This document shows, piece by piece, positions 25,444-33,513 of a DNA stretch of 64,000 nucleotides. This stretch comes from Kluyvera sp047971185 (GTDB lineage: Bacteria > Pseudomonadota > Gammaproteobacteria > Enterobacterales > Enterobacteriaceae), in NCBI RefSeq assembly GCF_047971185.1, contig NZ_JBKDZH010000033.1:1-64000 (forward strand). The letters are read 5' to 3'. The translations under genes and the position numbers were made by a program. Below the pieces are notes generated by a model. It did no database searches. It was given only the letters and a program-made list of their open reading frames with translations, and was not told the origin of the DNA. Position 1 is the stretch's first letter. The number at the start of each line of letters is the position of its first letter.

Positions 25444-25631
25444 AATTAACCATCGCCATGCTGGGCGTCGCGGCCACGGCACTGCTATCGGGCTGCGTAC
25501 CCCGCATTGAGGTGGCGGCGCCAAAAGAGCCGATTACCATCAATATGAACGTTAAGATTGAGCACGAAATCCGCATCAAGGCCGATAAGGACGTTGAGGA
25601 TCTGCTGAAATCGCGTAGCGACTTATTCTGA
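25440..25631 (+). CDS. ynbE: outer-membrane lipoprotein YnbE
   Basis: A 63-residue lipoprotein with lipobox LLSGCV (Cys19). The remaining strand-forming segment PITINMNVKIEHEIRIKADK completes the beta-sheet of YdbH at the outer membrane in E. coli. It overlaps ydbH as ATGA and is followed 8 bases later by ydbL, so all three are one operon. Length and sequence fit the family closely. Confidence 0.93.
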   Translation: MKLTIAMLGVAATALLSGCVPRIEVAAPKEPITINMNVKIEHEIRIKADKDVEDLLKSRSDLF

Positions 25632-25639
25632 GGCCGTCC

Positions 25640-25966
25640 ATGATGAGAAAAATACGCATAATCGCGGTGCTGTTGTTAGGTCTGTTTAGCATTCAGGCAC
25701 AGGCGCTAACGCTGGCAGAGGCGAGAACCCAAGGGCGGGTGGGCGAAACCCAGGGCGGCTATCTGGCAGCGCGGGTTCAGGATAATGACACGCTGGCGCT
25801 GGTGAAAAAAATCAATCAAGCCCGTAGCGAAAGCTATCAGCAGCTGGCGCAGAGCAACAATATGTCGCAGCAGGACGTGGCGCGGCTGGCGGGGAAAAAG
25901 CTGATCGATAAAGCGCTGCCGGGCGAATATGTGCAGGGCATTAACGGCCAGTGGGTACGTAAGTAA
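25640..25966 (+). CDS. ydbL: YdbL periplasmic protein (DUF1318), YnbE modulator
   Basis: A 108-residue exported protein with a signal peptide ending at QAQA-L and a DUF1318 domain (LTLAEARTQGRVGETQGGYL, then INQARSESYQQLAQ and a GINGQWVRK tail). In E. coli YdbL is proposed to limit assembly of the YdbH-YnbE bridge. Last gene of the operon. Either of two adjacent ATG codons at 25640 could start it. Immediately downstream the gene order leaves the E. coli 31-min map and continues with hinT. Confidence 0.9.
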   Translation: MMRKIRIIAVLLLGLFSIQAQALTLAEARTQGRVGETQGGYLAARVQDNDTLALVKKINQARSESYQQLAQSNNMSQQDVARLAGKKLIDKALPGEYVQGINGQWVRK

Positions 25967-26094
25967 CGTGAGACGGTAAGAAAAATCGTATTACTGTTGA
26001 AAGAGGTAGCGTAACTCGCTCATACTCTGGCATCTAAGCTGTTCGTCGGCAACGATTTTACCGACGGCATATGAGAATAATAAAGGAATTATTT

Positions 26095-26451
26095 ATGGCA
26101 GAAGAAACCATTTTCAGCAAAATTATTCGTCGTGAAATCCCGTCGGATATCGTGTATCAGGATGAGCTGGTCACCGCGTTTCGCGATATCTCTCCGCAGG
26201 CACCGACCCATATTCTGATTATCCCTAATACCCTGATTGCCACCACTAATGACGTGACCGCCGAGCACGAGCAGGCGCTGGGTCGTATGATTACCGTGGC
26301 GGCGAAAATCGCGCAGGATGAAGGTATTGCGGAAGACGGCTACCGTCTGATCATGAACTGCAACCGCCACGGCGGGCAGGAAGTTTACCATATTCATATG
26401 CACCTGCTGGGCGGCCGCCCGCTGGGGCCGATGCTGGCGCATAAAGGCTAA
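26095..26451 (+). CDS. hinT: HIT-family purine nucleoside phosphoramidase HinT
   Basis: A 118-residue cytoplasmic hydrolase of adenosine phosphoramidates and aminoacyl-adenylates. The histidine-triad HIHMHLLGGR near residues 100-109 is intact. The start MAEETIFSKIIRREIPSDIV matches E. coli, with TAAAGGAATT ahead; an upstream in-frame ATG at 26071 is rejected. First gene of the hinT-ycfL-lpoB-thiK-nagZ operon, the same order as E. coli 25 min. Confidence 0.96.
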   Translation: MAEETIFSKIIRREIPSDIVYQDELVTAFRDISPQAPTHILIIPNTLIATTNDVTAEHEQALGRMITVAAKIAQDEGIAEDGYRLIMNCNRHGGQEVYHIHMHLLGGRPLGPMLAHKG

Positions 26452-26454
26452 ACT

Positions 26455-26829
26455 ATGAAATCGGCATATCTGGGTCTTTTGCTGGGTACGGCGCTCCTCG
26501 CCGGGTGTCATTCGCGCCCGGAAATCGCCGTCAGCGAGCAGCAGACGCTGGTGATGGAGTCTAACGTTCTGGCGGCAGGCATCAGCGCGGAAAAGCCCGA
26601 GATCGCGTCGTCAGATATTCAGGCTACCGCCAGCACAAAGCTGTTCAACGAAAGGCGTGAGCCGGTCACCGTCCACTACCGTTTTTATTGGTATGACGCC
26701 AGAGGGCTGGAAATGCACCCGCTGGAAGCGCCGCGCAGCATCACCGTTCCCGCGATGGGCTCGGTTACGCTCTACGGGACGGCTAACGGTTTAGGGGCGC
26801 ATAAAGCCCGACTTTATCTTTATCTTTGA
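26455..26829 (+). CDS. ycfL: YcfL lipoprotein
   Basis: A 124-residue predicted lipoprotein with lipobox LLAGCH (Cys18) and a DUF1425 domain that forms a small beta-sandwich (FNERREPVTVHYRFYWYDAR). It begins 3 bases after hinT and precedes lpoB by 13 bases, so it is co-transcribed with the peptidoglycan-synthase activator. Function is not established. Confidence 0.92.
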   Translation: MKSAYLGLLLGTALLAGCHSRPEIAVSEQQTLVMESNVLAAGISAEKPEIASSDIQATASTKLFNERREPVTVHYRFYWYDARGLEMHPLEAPRSITVPAMGSVTLYGTANGLGAHKARLYLYL

Positions 26830-26842
26830 GAGGTAAGCTGGA

Positions 26843-27487
26843 ATGAGTAAATTGGGTCGCTACGCGTTGATTGCCTCGCTGGCATTGGTACTGACAGGGT
26901 GTGTGGTGCGCGAACAACCGGCGCCGGTAGATACGGCCAATCCGCAGCAGCCACAGCAGCCTGTCGAACCGCAGCAGCCGGTGCCGACGGTACCGAGCGT
27001 GCCGACGATCCCACAGCAGCCGGGGCCGATTGAACATGGCGGTGAGCCTGCGCAGCCAACGCCGCGCGTGCGTCACTATGACTGGAACGGCGCAGTGCAG
27101 CCGCTGGTTGGCAAAATGCTGCAAACCGGCGGCGTGACGGCGGGCAGCATTCTGCTGGTCGACAGCGTCAACAACCGTACCAACGGTTCGCTGAACGCCG
27201 GTGAGGCGACCACCGCGCTGCGTAATGCGCTGGCGGGCAACGGTACCTTCACGCTGGTTTCCGCTCAGCAGCTGGCGGTCGCGAAACAGCAGTTGGGTCT
27301 GTCGCCGCAGGATAGCCTCGGCTCGCGCAGTAAAGCGATGGGCATTGCCCGTACCGTGGGCGCGCAGTACGTGCTGTACTCTAACGCCACCGGCAACGTA
27401 AATGCGCCAACCCTGCAAATGCAGCTGATGCTGGTGCAGACCGGTGAGATTGTCTGGTCGGGTAAAGGTGCGGTTGCGCAACAATAA
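26843..27487 (+). CDS. lpoB: outer-membrane lipoprotein LpoB, activator of PBP1b
   Basis: A 214-residue lipoprotein that reaches through the peptidoglycan to stimulate PBP1b (MrcB). Lipobox LTGCVV gives Cys20. A long disordered Pro/Gln linker runs over about residues 25-75 (repeated PQQP units), needed to span the periplasm. The globular TolB-N-like domain follows (NNRTNGSLNAGEATTALRNA). Linker composition varies among enterics and this one is long. Coupled downstream to thiK by a 20-base overlap. Confidence 0.95.
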   Translation: MSKLGRYALIASLALVLTGCVVREQPAPVDTANPQQPQQPVEPQQPVPTVPSVPTIPQQPGPIEHGGEPAQPTPRVRHYDWNGAVQPLVGKMLQTGGVTAGSILLVDSVNNRTNGSLNAGEATTALRNALAGNGTFTLVSAQQLAVAKQQLGLSPQDSLGSRSKAMGIARTVGAQYVLYSNATGNVNAPTLQMQLMLVQTGEIVWSGKGAVAQQ

Positions 27488-28310
27488 GCTTTCGCGTGAC
27501 GCGCTGCTGTCACGCGAATTTCCGCACTACCGCATCGTCGCCAGCCCCGAAACCTCGGGGCTGAGCGGCAGCAGCTGTATTCTGCAAAACGCTGAACGGC
27601 GGCTGGTCCTTCGCCAGCACCATGCGCCCGACGCGCCGGAAAGCGAATTCCTTCGTCAATATCATGCCCTTCGTCAGTTACCCGCCACCCTGGCACCAAA
27701 GCCGGTTTTTTATACGCCCGGCTGGATGGCCGTCGATTTTTTAGCCGGAGAGATCAAAAGCGTGCTCCCGGCGCATCGACCGCTGGCGACTCTCCTGTAT
27801 GATTTACACCAGCAACGTCGATTCGGCTGGCGGCTGGCGCTTTTGCCTCTGCTGGAGCAGTACTGGCAGCAGTGTAGTCCGTCGCGCCGCACGCCTTTCT
27901 GGCTGCGTAGCCTGAAACGGCTGCGTCGTCAGGGCGAGCCACAGCCGTTACGCCTGGCGCCGCTGCATATGGACGTCCACGCGGGCAATATTGTGCACGC
28001 GGAAGGGGGCTTAAAGCTGATCGACTGGGAATACGCCGGCGACGGTGATATCGCGCTGGAGCTGGCGGCCGTATGGACGCCGGATAATCAACAGCGTCAT
28101 CAGCTGACGCAGGTCTACGCCGAGCTGGCGCACATCGCCCCGGAACTATTGTGGCGACAGACGCTGCGCTGGCGCCCGTGGGTGCTGATGCTGATGGCGG
28201 GCTGGTTCGAGTGTCGCTGGCAACAAACCGGCGACGAACAATTTATCACGCTGGCCAATCAAACCTGGCTGCAGCTTAAGAACAAAAAGGAGGCCGTGTG
28301 GGGCCAGTAA
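27468..28310 (+). CDS. thiK: thiamine kinase
   Basis: Phosphorylates salvaged thiamine to thiamine monophosphate in the cytoplasm. The 280-residue protein belongs to the aminoglycoside phosphotransferase/choline kinase fold. The Brenner-type motif LHMDVHAGNIV and the metal site LIDWEYAGDGD are intact. GTG at 27468 gives a start that aligns with E. coli ThiK (RxxNNxxxRDxLLSRxFP) and overlaps lpoB by 20 bases; GTG at 27444 would be longer and TTG at 27474 shorter. Its end overlaps nagZ by 13 bases. Confidence 0.9.
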   Translation: MRLRNNKLSRDALLSREFPHYRIVASPETSGLSGSSCILQNAERRLVLRQHHAPDAPESEFLRQYHALRQLPATLAPKPVFYTPGWMAVDFLAGEIKSVLPAHRPLATLLYDLHQQRRFGWRLALLPLLEQYWQQCSPSRRTPFWLRSLKRLRRQGEPQPLRLAPLHMDVHAGNIVHAEGGLKLIDWEYAGDGDIALELAAVWTPDNQQRHQLTQVYAELAHIAPELLWRQTLRWRPWVLMLMAGWFECRWQQTGDEQFITLANQTWLQLKNKKEAVWGQ

Positions 28311-29323
28311 TGTTGGATGTGGAAGGCTACGAGCTGGATGCCGAAGAACGTGAAATTCTGGCGCACCCGCTGGTCGGCGGCTTAATTCTGTTTAGCCGTA
28401 ACTACCATGACCCCGAGCAACTGCGCGAACTGGTGCGCCAGATTCGCAGCGCGTCTCACCATCGGCTGGTGGTGGCCGTCGATCAGGAGGGCGGCCGCGT
28501 GCAGCGCTTCCGCGAGGGCTTTACCCGTTTACCGGCCGCGCAGTCTTTTGCCGCCGTGCTGGGGGAAGAAGCAGGCGGCCGGATGGCGGCCGATGCGGGC
28601 TGGCTGATGGCCAGCGAGATGATCGCCATGGATATTGATATCAGCTTCGCGCCGGTGCTGGACGTGGGCCATATCTGTACCGCTATCGGCGAGCGCTCTT
28701 ATCATGCGGATCCGCAGAAAGCGCTGGTGATGGCGCGTCATTTTATTGACGGCATGCACGCCGCCGGGATGAAAACCACCGGCAAACACTTCCCGGGACA
28801 CGGGGCGGTGACCGCCGACTCGCACAAAGAGACGCCGCACGATCCGCGTCCGGAAGCGGACATCCGCGCGAAGGATATGGCAGTGTTTAAAACGCTGATT
28901 AGCGAAAACGCGCTCGACGCCATTATGCCCGCGCACGTCATTTACGACGCCGTTGATCCGCGCCCGGCCAGCGGCTCTGCGCACTGGCTGCAAAGCGTGC
29001 TGCGCGGCGAGCTGGGCTTTGACGGCGTGATTTTCTCTGACGATCTGTCAATGGAAGGCGCGGCGATTATGGGCAGCTACGCCGAACGCGGGCAGGCGTC
29101 GCTCGATGCCGGTTGCGATATGATCCTCGTCTGCAATAATCGTAAGGGGGCGGTGAGCGTGCTGGATAACCTGTCGCCGATCAACGCAGAGCGTGTTACG
29201 AAGTTGTATCATAAAGGTTCATTTAGCCGTCAGGAACTGATGGACTCCGCCCGCTGGAAAACGGTTAGCGCTCAGCTGGAGCAACTCCATGAACGCTGGC
29301 AGGAAGTGAAGGCTGGTCATTAA
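28298..29323 (+). CDS. nagZ: beta-N-acetylglucosaminidase NagZ
   Basis: A 341-residue cytoplasmic family 3 glycosidase that removes GlcNAc from recycled anhydromuropeptides; its products induce AmpC beta-lactamase where ampR is present. The KHFPGHG motif with the following AVTADSHKETP holds the mobile catalytic His, and FSDDLSMEGA carries the nucleophile Asp. The GTG start at 28298 follows AAAAAGGAGG. It is translationally coupled to thiK. The sequence is collinear with E. coli NagZ over its length. Confidence 0.96.
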   Translation: MGPVMLDVEGYELDAEEREILAHPLVGGLILFSRNYHDPEQLRELVRQIRSASHHRLVVAVDQEGGRVQRFREGFTRLPAAQSFAAVLGEEAGGRMAADAGWLMASEMIAMDIDISFAPVLDVGHICTAIGERSYHADPQKALVMARHFIDGMHAAGMKTTGKHFPGHGAVTADSHKETPHDPRPEADIRAKDMAVFKTLISENALDAIMPAHVIYDAVDPRPASGSAHWLQSVLRGELGFDGVIFSDDLSMEGAAIMGSYAERGQASLDAGCDMILVCNNRKGAVSVLDNLSPINAERVTKLYHKGSFSRQELMDSARWKTVSAQLEQLHERWQEVKAGH

Positions 29324-29361
29324 CCCTCCCGGTGTGGGAGTAATGGTGTGGTGAGGACGCG

Positions 29362-29904
29362 ATGATTATCTATTTACACGGTTTTGACTCGAATAGCCCA
29401 GGCAACCATGAAAAGGTGCTACAGCTGCAGTTTATCGACCCGGACGTGCGGTTGATTAGCTACAGTACGCGGCACCCGAAGCATGACATGCAGCATCTGC
29501 TGAAAGAAGTCGACAAAATGCTGCAGTTGAACGCTGACGAGCGCCCGCTGATTTGCGGTGTGGGGCTGGGCGGCTACTGGGCAGAGCGCATTGGTTTTCT
29601 GTGCGATATCCGCCAGGTGATGTTTAACCCGAACCTGTTCCCGAACGAGAACATGGACGGCAAGATCGATCGCCCGGAAGAGTACATCGATATTGCCACC
29701 AAATGCGTGAATAACTTCCGCGAGAAGAACCGCGACCGCTGCCTGGCGATTTTATCCCGTCACGATGATGCGCTGGACAGCCAGCGTTCAGCCGAGATGC
29801 TGCATCATTACTATGAAATCATCTGGGATGAAGAGCAGGGCCATAAGTTTAAAAATATCTCGCCGCACCTGCAGCGAATTAAAGCGTTTAAAACGTTAGG
29901 TTAA
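29362..29904 (+). CDS. ycfP: YcfP putative esterase-like protein
   Basis: A 180-residue protein of the UPF0227 family with an alpha/beta-hydrolase-like fold (MIIYLHGFDSNSPGNHEKVL). The nucleophile position reads GVGLGGYWAERI, where Ser of a true hydrolase elbow is replaced by Leu (GLGG), so catalysis is doubtful. It follows nagZ by 38 bases, as in E. coli. Function is not known. Confidence 0.9.
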   Translation: MIIYLHGFDSNSPGNHEKVLQLQFIDPDVRLISYSTRHPKHDMQHLLKEVDKMLQLNADERPLICGVGLGGYWAERIGFLCDIRQVMFNPNLFPNENMDGKIDRPEEYIDIATKCVNNFREKNRDRCLAILSRHDDALDSQRSAEMLHHYYEIIWDEEQGHKFKNISPHLQRIKAFKTLG

Positions 29905-29919
29905 ATGACGTGGCTTAAC

Positions 29920-29954
29920 GCCCCGGCAGCCATGGGTTGCCGGGGCTTTTTTTT
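29920..29954 (+). terminator. intrinsic terminator after ycfP
   Basis: GCCCCGGCA, an 8-9 base loop and TGCCGGGGC are followed by eight T residues. It ends the hinT-ycfP transcript. Confidence 0.93.
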
Positions 29955-30027
29955 GTTAATTTTTAACCGCACCGCGGATTTTTCAGGCCGCCAGAACGCC
30001 GTTCGTTCAACTTCTGCGCGATAAAAC

Positions 30028-30041
30028 TTGATGCACATCAA
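30028..30041 (+). promoter_or_regulatory. FNR box of ndh
   Basis: TTGATGCACATCAA is a perfect FNR palindrome (TTGAT-N4-ATCAA). It lies about 137 bases before the ndh start. FNR represses ndh without oxygen in E. coli. Confidence 0.9.
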
Positions 30042-30177
30042 TTTTGGTATGACCAATGCACCATTCATGTTATTCTCATTGCAGCTGAATGGTTTCTTGT
30101 TAGTAACTTGTTGTTAATTAAGAGCTATGCTTATAACTTTTAATTAACAATTGGTTAATAAATTTTAAGGGGGTCTC

Positions 30178-31482
30178 GTGACTACGCCAATGAAGAAAAT
30201 TGTAATTGTAGGTGGCGGCGCTGGCGGCCTGGAACTGGCGACTCAGCTGGGGCGTAAACTCGGCAAGGGTAAAAAAGCCAAAATCACGCTGGTGGATCGC
30301 AACCATAGCCACCTGTGGAAACCGCTGCTGCACGAAGTGGCGACGGGGTCTCTGGACGAAGGCGTGGATGCGCTGAGCTATCTGGCGCACGCGCGTAATC
30401 ATCACTTCCAGTTCCAGCTGGGTTCGGTGATGGATATCAACCGTGAAGCCAAAACCATTACCCTGGCCGAGCTGCGCGACGAGAAGGGCGAGCTGCTGGT
30501 ACCCGAGCGCAAGCTGGCGTACGACACCCTGGTGATGGCGCTGGGCAGCACCTCGAACGACTTCAATACCCCGGGTGTGAAAGAGCACTGCATCTTCCTC
30601 GACAACCCGCATCAGGCGCGTCGTTTCCACCAGGAAATGCTGAACCTGTTCCTCAAATATTCCGCTAACCTTGGCGCCAACGGCAAGGTGAACATCGCCA
30701 TTGTTGGCGGCGGGGCGACCGGCGTAGAGCTGTCGGCAGAACTGCACAATGCGGTGAAACAGCTGCATAGCTACGGCTATAAAGGGCTGAGCAACGAAGC
30801 GCTCAACGTCACGCTGGTGGAAGCCGGTGAACGCATTCTGCCGGCGCTGCCGCCGCGTATTTCCGGCGCAGCGCACAGCGAGCTGACCAAAATGGGCGTG
30901 CGCGTGCTGACCCAGACGATGGTGACCAGCGCCGATGCAGGTGGTCTGCACACCAAAGATGGCGAGTATATTCAGGCCGATCTGATGGTCTGGGCGGCAG
31001 GGATTAAAGCGCCAGACTTTATGAAAGAGATTGGCGGCCTGGAAACTAACCGCATCAACCAGCTGGTGGTTGAGCCGACGCTGCAAACCACCCGCGACCA
31101 GGATATCTACGCCATCGGCGACTGCGCGTCCTGCGCGCGTCCGGAAGGGGGCTTTGTGCCGCCGCGCGCCCAGGCTGCGCACCAGATGGCCACCTGCGCG
31201 CTGAACAACATTCTGGCGCAGATGAAAGGGAAAGAGCTGAAGCCGTATTCCTACAAAGATCACGGCTCGCTGGTGTCGCTGTCCAACTATTCTACGGTGG
31301 GTAGCCTGATGGGTAACCTGATGCGTGGCTCCATGATGATTGAAGGGCGTATCGCGCGTATGGTGTATATCTCACTGTATCGTATGCACCAGATTGCGCT
31401 GCACGGCTACTGCAAAACCGGCCTGATGATGCTGGTGGGCAGCATCAACCGCGTTATTCGCCCGCGCCTGAAACTGCACTAA
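30178..31482 (+). CDS. ndh: NADH dehydrogenase II (non-proton-pumping)
   Basis: A 434-residue membrane-associated flavoprotein that feeds electrons from NADH to ubiquinone. FAD binding is seen in IVIVGGGAGGLELATQLG near residue 10 and NADH binding in IAIVGGGATGVELSAELH near residue 176. AIGDCASC is the second FAD site. The C-terminal HGYCKTGLMMLVGSINRVI is the amphipathic membrane anchor. GTG start at 30178 with AAGGGGG upstream. Nearly collinear with the E. coli enzyme. Confidence 0.97.
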   Translation: MTTPMKKIVIVGGGAGGLELATQLGRKLGKGKKAKITLVDRNHSHLWKPLLHEVATGSLDEGVDALSYLAHARNHHFQFQLGSVMDINREAKTITLAELRDEKGELLVPERKLAYDTLVMALGSTSNDFNTPGVKEHCIFLDNPHQARRFHQEMLNLFLKYSANLGANGKVNIAIVGGGATGVELSAELHNAVKQLHSYGYKGLSNEALNVTLVEAGERILPALPPRISGAAHSELTKMGVRVLTQTMVTSADAGGLHTKDGEYIQADLMVWAAGIKAPDFMKEIGGLETNRINQLVVEPTLQTTRDQDIYAIGDCASCARPEGGFVPPRAQAAHQMATCALNNILAQMKGKELKPYSYKDHGSLVSLSNYSTVGSLMGNLMRGSMMIEGRIARMVYISLYRMHQIALHGYCKTGLMMLVGSINRVIRPRLKLH

Positions 31483-31487
31483 TCTGC

Positions 31488-31545
31488 TCCCGGCCTGCAT
31501 GCCGATCCGCATGCAGGCCGGATAAACGCAGCGCCTTCCGGCCAT
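31488..31545. repeat. REP/BIME-like palindromic element downstream of ndh
   Basis: A 13-base perfect inverted repeat (CCGGCCTGCATGC at 31490-31502 with its complement at 31509-31521) overlaps a second one (GGCCGGA 31516-31522, TCCGGCC 31537-31543). The GGCCGGATAAA core resembles enteric REP units. It can also end or stabilise the ndh mRNA. One copy only was noticed in this window. Confidence 0.5.
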
Positions 31546-31692
31546 GCGCCCATGTTGCTCGTTCCCGTCTTCAGAATTCTCTCAAACACCTCTATTCCCA
31601 CACAAAATCCTGTTTTTTGCGCTTTTGTCTGATAGCTGCCGTTTGCGTTAAGTTGCACAATTGTTAGCAATAGCAACAAAGGAGGAAGTCCC

Positions 31693-32229
31693 GTGAATAA
31701 ATCAATGTTGGCGGGTATTGGTATTGGCGTTGCAGCCGCGCTTGGGGTTGCCGCCGTAGCGAGTATGAACGTATTCGATCGTGGCCCGCAGTATGCGCAG
31801 GTGATCTCCGCTACGCCAATCAAGGAAACCGTTAAAAACCCGCGTCAGGAGTGCCGTAATGTGACGGTGACGCACCGTCGTCCGGTACAGGATGAAAACC
31901 GTATTGCCGGTTCGGTGCTGGGTGCCGTTGCGGGTGGGGTGATTGGCCATCAGTTTGGCGGTGGGCGCGGTAAAGACGTCGCCACCGTCGTCGGCGCGCT
32001 GGGGGGCGGCTATGCCGGTAACCAGGTGCAGGGCGCGATGCAGAACAATGACACCTATACGACGACTGAACAGCGTTGTAAAACCGTGTACGACAAGTCT
32101 GAGAAGACGCTCGGATACGATGTAACCTACAAAATCGGCGACCAGCAGGGGAAAATCCGGATGGATAAACAGCCTGGCGACCAGATTCCGCTGGATAGCA
32201 ACGGTCAGCTGGTACTGAATAAAGCCTAA
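31693..32229 (+). CDS. ycfJ: YcfJ, glycine-zipper envelope protein
   Basis: A 178-residue protein with an N-terminal hydrophobic helix (IGIGVAAALGVAAVASMNV) and a Gly-zipper 2TM segment (GSVLGAVAGGVIGHQFGGGR, GALGGGYAGNQ) that inserts in membranes, as in SlyB and YmgG-like proteins. Starts with GTG after AAAGGAGG. Precise function unknown; in E. coli it is associated with biofilm and stress. Divergent neighbours comR and bhsA follow downstream. Confidence 0.92.
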   Translation: MNKSMLAGIGIGVAAALGVAAVASMNVFDRGPQYAQVISATPIKETVKNPRQECRNVTVTHRRPVQDENRIAGSVLGAVAGGVIGHQFGGGRGKDVATVVGALGGGYAGNQVQGAMQNNDTYTTTEQRCKTVYDKSEKTLGYDVTYKIGDQQGKIRMDKQPGDQIPLDSNGQLVLNKA

Positions 32230-32248
32230 AAAAGCGTTAGTGTGCTGT

Positions 32249-32286
32249 TCGCCCCTGAGTCTCCCAGACTGAGGGGCGTTTTTTTA
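32249..32286 (+). terminator. intrinsic terminator after ycfJ
   Basis: CGCCCCTGAGTCT, a CCC loop and AGACTGAGGGGCG followed by seven T residues; also able to serve comR on the other strand. Confidence 0.92.
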
Positions 32287-32922
32287 TTACGCGGCAATCA
32301 TGTGCGGCCACAACCGCAGCGTGGTGTCGGTAATCTGCATCAGCGTTGCAAAGTCTGCGCCTTCGCGCGCGCTAATCGACATCCCTTGTAAAATACAGCT
32401 CAGGAACTGCGCCAGCTCGGCAACGTTCTTCTCGGCCGGAATCTCTCCGCGCGCCTGTCGCAGCTGTAAGAACTGGCACAGCGTCTGTTCCTGCACCGCG
32501 TGGCGCGACTTAATGGTTTTGGCGATCTCCTTTGAAGAGGCCGCCAGCGCCGCAGAGGTGTTAATCATAAAGCAGCCAGCAGGGGTATCCTTGCTGGTAA
32601 AGCAGGTCGCGACGGCGGTGAAATAGTTACGCAGCGCTTCCAGCAGCGTCTGCTCATCGCAGAACAGACAGGCCTCATTTTTCGACGCAAAACGGCTGAT
32701 ATAGTGGTCAAGAACGGCGCGGAAGAGCCCCTCTTTATTCACAAACTCAGCGTACAGCGTGGGGGCCTTGGCTCCGGTGGCTTCGACCAGGTCGGAGAGG
32801 GAGGTTGCTTCATAGCCATATTGCCAGAATAGCGTCATTGCTTTATCAAGCGCCGCTTCCCGGTCGAATACTTTAGGTCGACCACGGCCTTTTTTCGCGC
32901 AACTTTGCGTGTCAGTTGTCAT
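32287..32922 (-). CDS. comR: copper-responsive TetR repressor ComR
   Basis: A 211-residue TetR-family regulator (YcfQ). The helix-turn-helix is at about residues 18-62 (DKAMTLFWQYGYEATSLSDL, then APTLYAEFVNKEGLF), after a basic N-terminal arm KKGRGRPKVF. In E. coli ComR represses bhsA (comC) and is released by copper; Cys residues lie in its C-terminal half. It is divergent from bhsA with 245 bases between, as in E. coli. Candidate operators at 33054-33120. Confidence 0.92.
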   Translation of the reverse strand: MTTDTQSCAKKGRGRPKVFDREAALDKAMTLFWQYGYEATSLSDLVEATGAKAPTLYAEFVNKEGLFRAVLDHYISRFASKNEACLFCDEQTLLEALRNYFTAVATCFTSKDTPAGCFMINTSAALAASSKEIAKTIKSRHAVQEQTLCQFLQLRQARGEIPAEKNVAELAQFLSCILQGMSISAREGADFATLMQITDTTLRLWPHMIAA

Positions 32923-33053
32923 CGTGCCGCCTACCTTAGTCGGTGTTTAGTGAATGCTCATTATAAAAATAATCGTCGACGGGGGCTAGCGCTTCCGGCG
33001 TAAAAAAGAGATGAGCATATTCATATGAAAAATATATGAAATCTAATTAAATA

Positions 33054-33120
33054 AACGATCGTTATAAAAATACGTTGACGTGTGACCTGGATCTCATTAT
33101 TATTATTTTATCGATCGTTA
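33054..33120 (+). promoter_or_regulatory. direct repeats CGATCGTTA in the bhsA promoter, candidate ComR sites
   Basis: CGATCGTTA occurs at 33056-33064 and 33112-33120. The first is part of a 10-base palindrome AACGATCGTT (33054-33063). They lie 50-110 bases before the bhsA start, where a TetR-type operator is expected. Assignment to ComR is inference. Confidence 0.45.
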
Positions 33121-33167
33121 AGTTAATAACGTCTGACCTACAAAAATTCATCTGCAAGGTATAAATC

Positions 33168-33425
33168 ATGAAAAACGTAAAAACCCTGGCCATCGCCGCA
33201 GTCCTGAGCTCACTATCATTTGCAAGTTTTGCCGCTGTTGAAGTGCAATCCACTCCAGCAGACCAGCACAAAGTCGGCAACATTGCCGCCTCTGCGGGCC
33301 CGAACCTGGCATCCCTGGAACAAGAACTGTCACAGAAAGCCGATGAAATGGGGGCGAAATCTTTCCGCATCACTTCCGTTAGCGGTCCGAACTCCCTCCA
33401 CGGTACTGCGGTAATCTATAAATAA
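33168..33425 (+). CDS. bhsA: BhsA stress-induced outer-membrane protein
   Basis: An 85-residue YdgH/BhsA/McbA-family (DUF1471) protein (YcfR). Signal peptide MKNVKTLAIAAVLSSLSFASFA, then the family strand-helix-strand ending in SFRITSVSGPNSLHGTAVIY. It is exported and linked to copper permeability, biofilm formation and multi-stress resistance in E. coli. It faces ldtC convergently and shares a terminator with it. Confidence 0.95.
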   Translation: MKNVKTLAIAAVLSSLSFASFAAVEVQSTPADQHKVGNIAASAGPNLASLEQELSQKADEMGAKSFRITSVSGPNSLHGTAVIYK

Positions 33426-33463
33426 GCATTAAAACCCTCATAATGCTTATGCCACTGCGATAA

Positions 33464-33502
33464 AAAAGGCCCTGAGCGGAATACGCTCAGGGCCTTTTCT
33501 TT
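33464..33502. terminator. bidirectional terminator between bhsA and ldtC
   Basis: AAAAGGCCCTGAGCG, a 5-base loop and CGCTCAGGGCCTTTTCTTTT; A- and T-tracts on both sides serve both convergent genes. Confidence 0.93.
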
Positions 33503-33513
33503 TCTGTTATCTG

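Noticed and set aside
30118..31263. A 381-residue minus-strand frame opposite ndh
   Set aside because: Shadow of the highly conserved ndh gene; no ribosome site and no recognisable domain.
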